Origin: a virus
DNA: 31,398 bases
Reading direction: 5' to 3' (one strand)
IMG/VR virus record: IMGVR_UViG_3300030118_000458
Span: 1 to 31,398 of that record
Part shown: in pieces, positions 30,610-31,398 of the stretch
Layout of the letters: every line of letters starts with the position of its first letter
How positions within the stretch are numbered: the first letter of the stretch is position 1
Program-made: the position numbers and the translations under genes
Notes under the pieces: model-generated
Databases searched by the model: none
What the model was told of the DNA's origin: nothing
The model's input: the letters and a program-made list of their open reading frames with translations, nothing else

Positions 30610-31398
30610 TTCGCTTCTCCGTAATTAGCACCGACTCCAGACTCACAAGCCACTGGCAAGTCTCTAGCCCAGACAGGTGCGGTTGACATCTTTCTCTCAA
30701 CAAGTTGCCGTGCGTCAGTCACATCTCCGTCAGGGACGCAGACGATTAGTTCATCGTGAACTTGAAACGACACATGGTATGATTGTCCAAGAGATACCAT
30801 TTGCTCTGCCACTACAATTCGTGCCAGTGCTTGGACTATATTCTCTACGACCTTTCCTCCGTATATATAAGTCCAGTTGTTATGGGGGATAGTTTCCCCT
30901 TGCAGTTTAGCAGACATAATCTTTCGGTATGTCCGTGAGTCAGACACATATCTAAACTGATTGTCAGTATGATTGAGCGTAGGGTACTGTATACGTAACC
31001 CACTTGGCAGTAGTATGCCTTGCTTGTCATACGTCACATAGTCAGAGATGTTACCACTTCGCCCTGCTATCATGTCAGACAATGCCGATTGACATCGTTG
31101 CCATAGTGCAGTGATGCGGTGGTTCTTATCTCTATATAGATAGACAATACGCTTGGCTTCTTCCAATGGTATGTCTACCTTGAGACCACCCATGCCTAGT
31201 GCTAGTGTGCTACGAAACTTTTCAGCACCCATGCCATAGCCTAGTCCTAGTATACAAGTCTTACCAACAAAGCGTTCTAGCTTGTCCTCTTTGGTTATAG
31301 TCTTGCCGTATACATTAGACGCAAACTCACTGTATACATCACGCCCTTGTCTAAAGGCTTCAACCAAATCATCTTGACCTGCTAGGTGTGCCAGTACC
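30606..31398 (-). CDS. polA: DNA polymerase A, C-terminal palm and fingers (5' end outside window)
   Basis: The reading frame runs open to the window edge, so about 264 C-terminal residues are visible; a TTG at 31367 is internal. The visible part begins VLAHLAGQDDLVEAFRQGRD, the segment just after motif A ('LA.lsgd..l..AF..g.D'). Motif B reads RFVGKTCILGLGYGMG, with the conserved Arg, Lys and Tyr at the E. coli Pol I 754, 758 and 766 positions and Leu at the 762 position (codon CTA, 31250-31248). Motif C is QVHDELIV. It is the replicative polymerase of the phage and the head of the visible replication operon. The 3'-5' exonuclease part lies outside. Confidence 0.9.
   Translation of the reverse strand, partial: VLAHLAGQDDLVEAFRQGRDVYSEFASNVYGKTITKEDKLERFVGKTCILGLGYGMGAEKFRSTLALGMGGLKVDIPLEEAKRIVYLYRDKNHRITALWQRCQSALSDMIAGRSGNISDYVTYDKQGILLPSGLRIQYPTLNHTDNQFRYVSDSRTYRKIMSAKLQGETIPHNNWTYIYGGKVVENIVQALARIVVAEQMVSLGQSYHVSFQVHDELIVCVPDGDVTDARQLVERKMSTAPVWARDLPVACESGVGANYGEAK

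Noticed and set aside
1-31398. tRNA genes, integrase, attachment sites, insertion sequences
   Set aside because: Looked for, none seen; gaps between genes are too short to hold a tRNA.

Overview
The window looks like one contiguous piece of a tailed-phage (Caudoviricetes) genome with podovirus-style virion genes, AT-rich and tightly packed. The largest gap between genes is 62 bp, neighbouring genes overlap by 1 to 44 bases, and most starts follow a good AGGAGG-type ribosome binding site. Gene content (T7-like internal virion proteins, family A DNA polymerase, archaeo-eukaryotic-type primase fused to an ATPase, SNF2 helicase with VRR-NUC, small Lys-rich proteins) resembles marine phages of Gram-negative, probably alphaproteobacterial, hosts. 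The host assignment is an inference. No terminase, portal, capsid, integrase, tRNA, CRISPR array or IS element is visible, so packaging and head genes must lie outside the window.

Plus strand, 1-22486, late genes. At 1-4179 there are tail fibre genes: a 5'-truncated fibre, a short paralogue sharing its N-terminal module, an RCC1-repeat-like fibre and a small follower protein. At 4179-6256 there is a lysis and small-protein block: a one-TM holin-like peptide, two tiny Lys-rich peptides, a C-terminally anchored protein, an EF-hand membrane protein, a 3-TM holin and an M15-type endopeptidase. At 6256-9005 come a probable tail nozzle/stabilisation protein and a small partner. At 9015-22486 comes an internal-core/ejection set in T7 gp13-gp16-like order: a tape-measure-like Gly/Met-rich protein, a gp13/GNAT-like protein, a glycine-zipper protein, a transglycosylase protein and a 2750-residue giant protein with a HExxGH zincin-like site.

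Minus strand, 31398-22478, replication and recombination, transcribed toward the late genes. In order of transcription: DNA polymerase A (5' end outside the window), three small unknown proteins, a Cas4/AddB-like nuclease, a VRR-NUC nuclease, an SNF2 helicase, a coiled-coil protein, a Cys-rich protein, a gp2.5-like single-strand-binding protein, a HTH protein, and a primase-ATPase preceded by two hairpins. The two strands meet tail to tail with a 9-bp overlap and no terminator between them.

The strongest unusual observation is at 16383-16601. A second gene appears to be encoded inside the giant gene in another frame. It has its own stop-SD-ATG context and encodes a 72-residue basic protein beginning MPFKSQKQRRW, which resembles a small stand-alone phage protein family. 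Other points of interest are a repeated LK(R/K)GK motif and a series of sliding-clamp-like QxxxF/QLxLP motifs in the giant protein's linkers, Leu at the Pol I 762 position, the EF-hand in the lysis cassette, and the hairpin leader of the primase gene.
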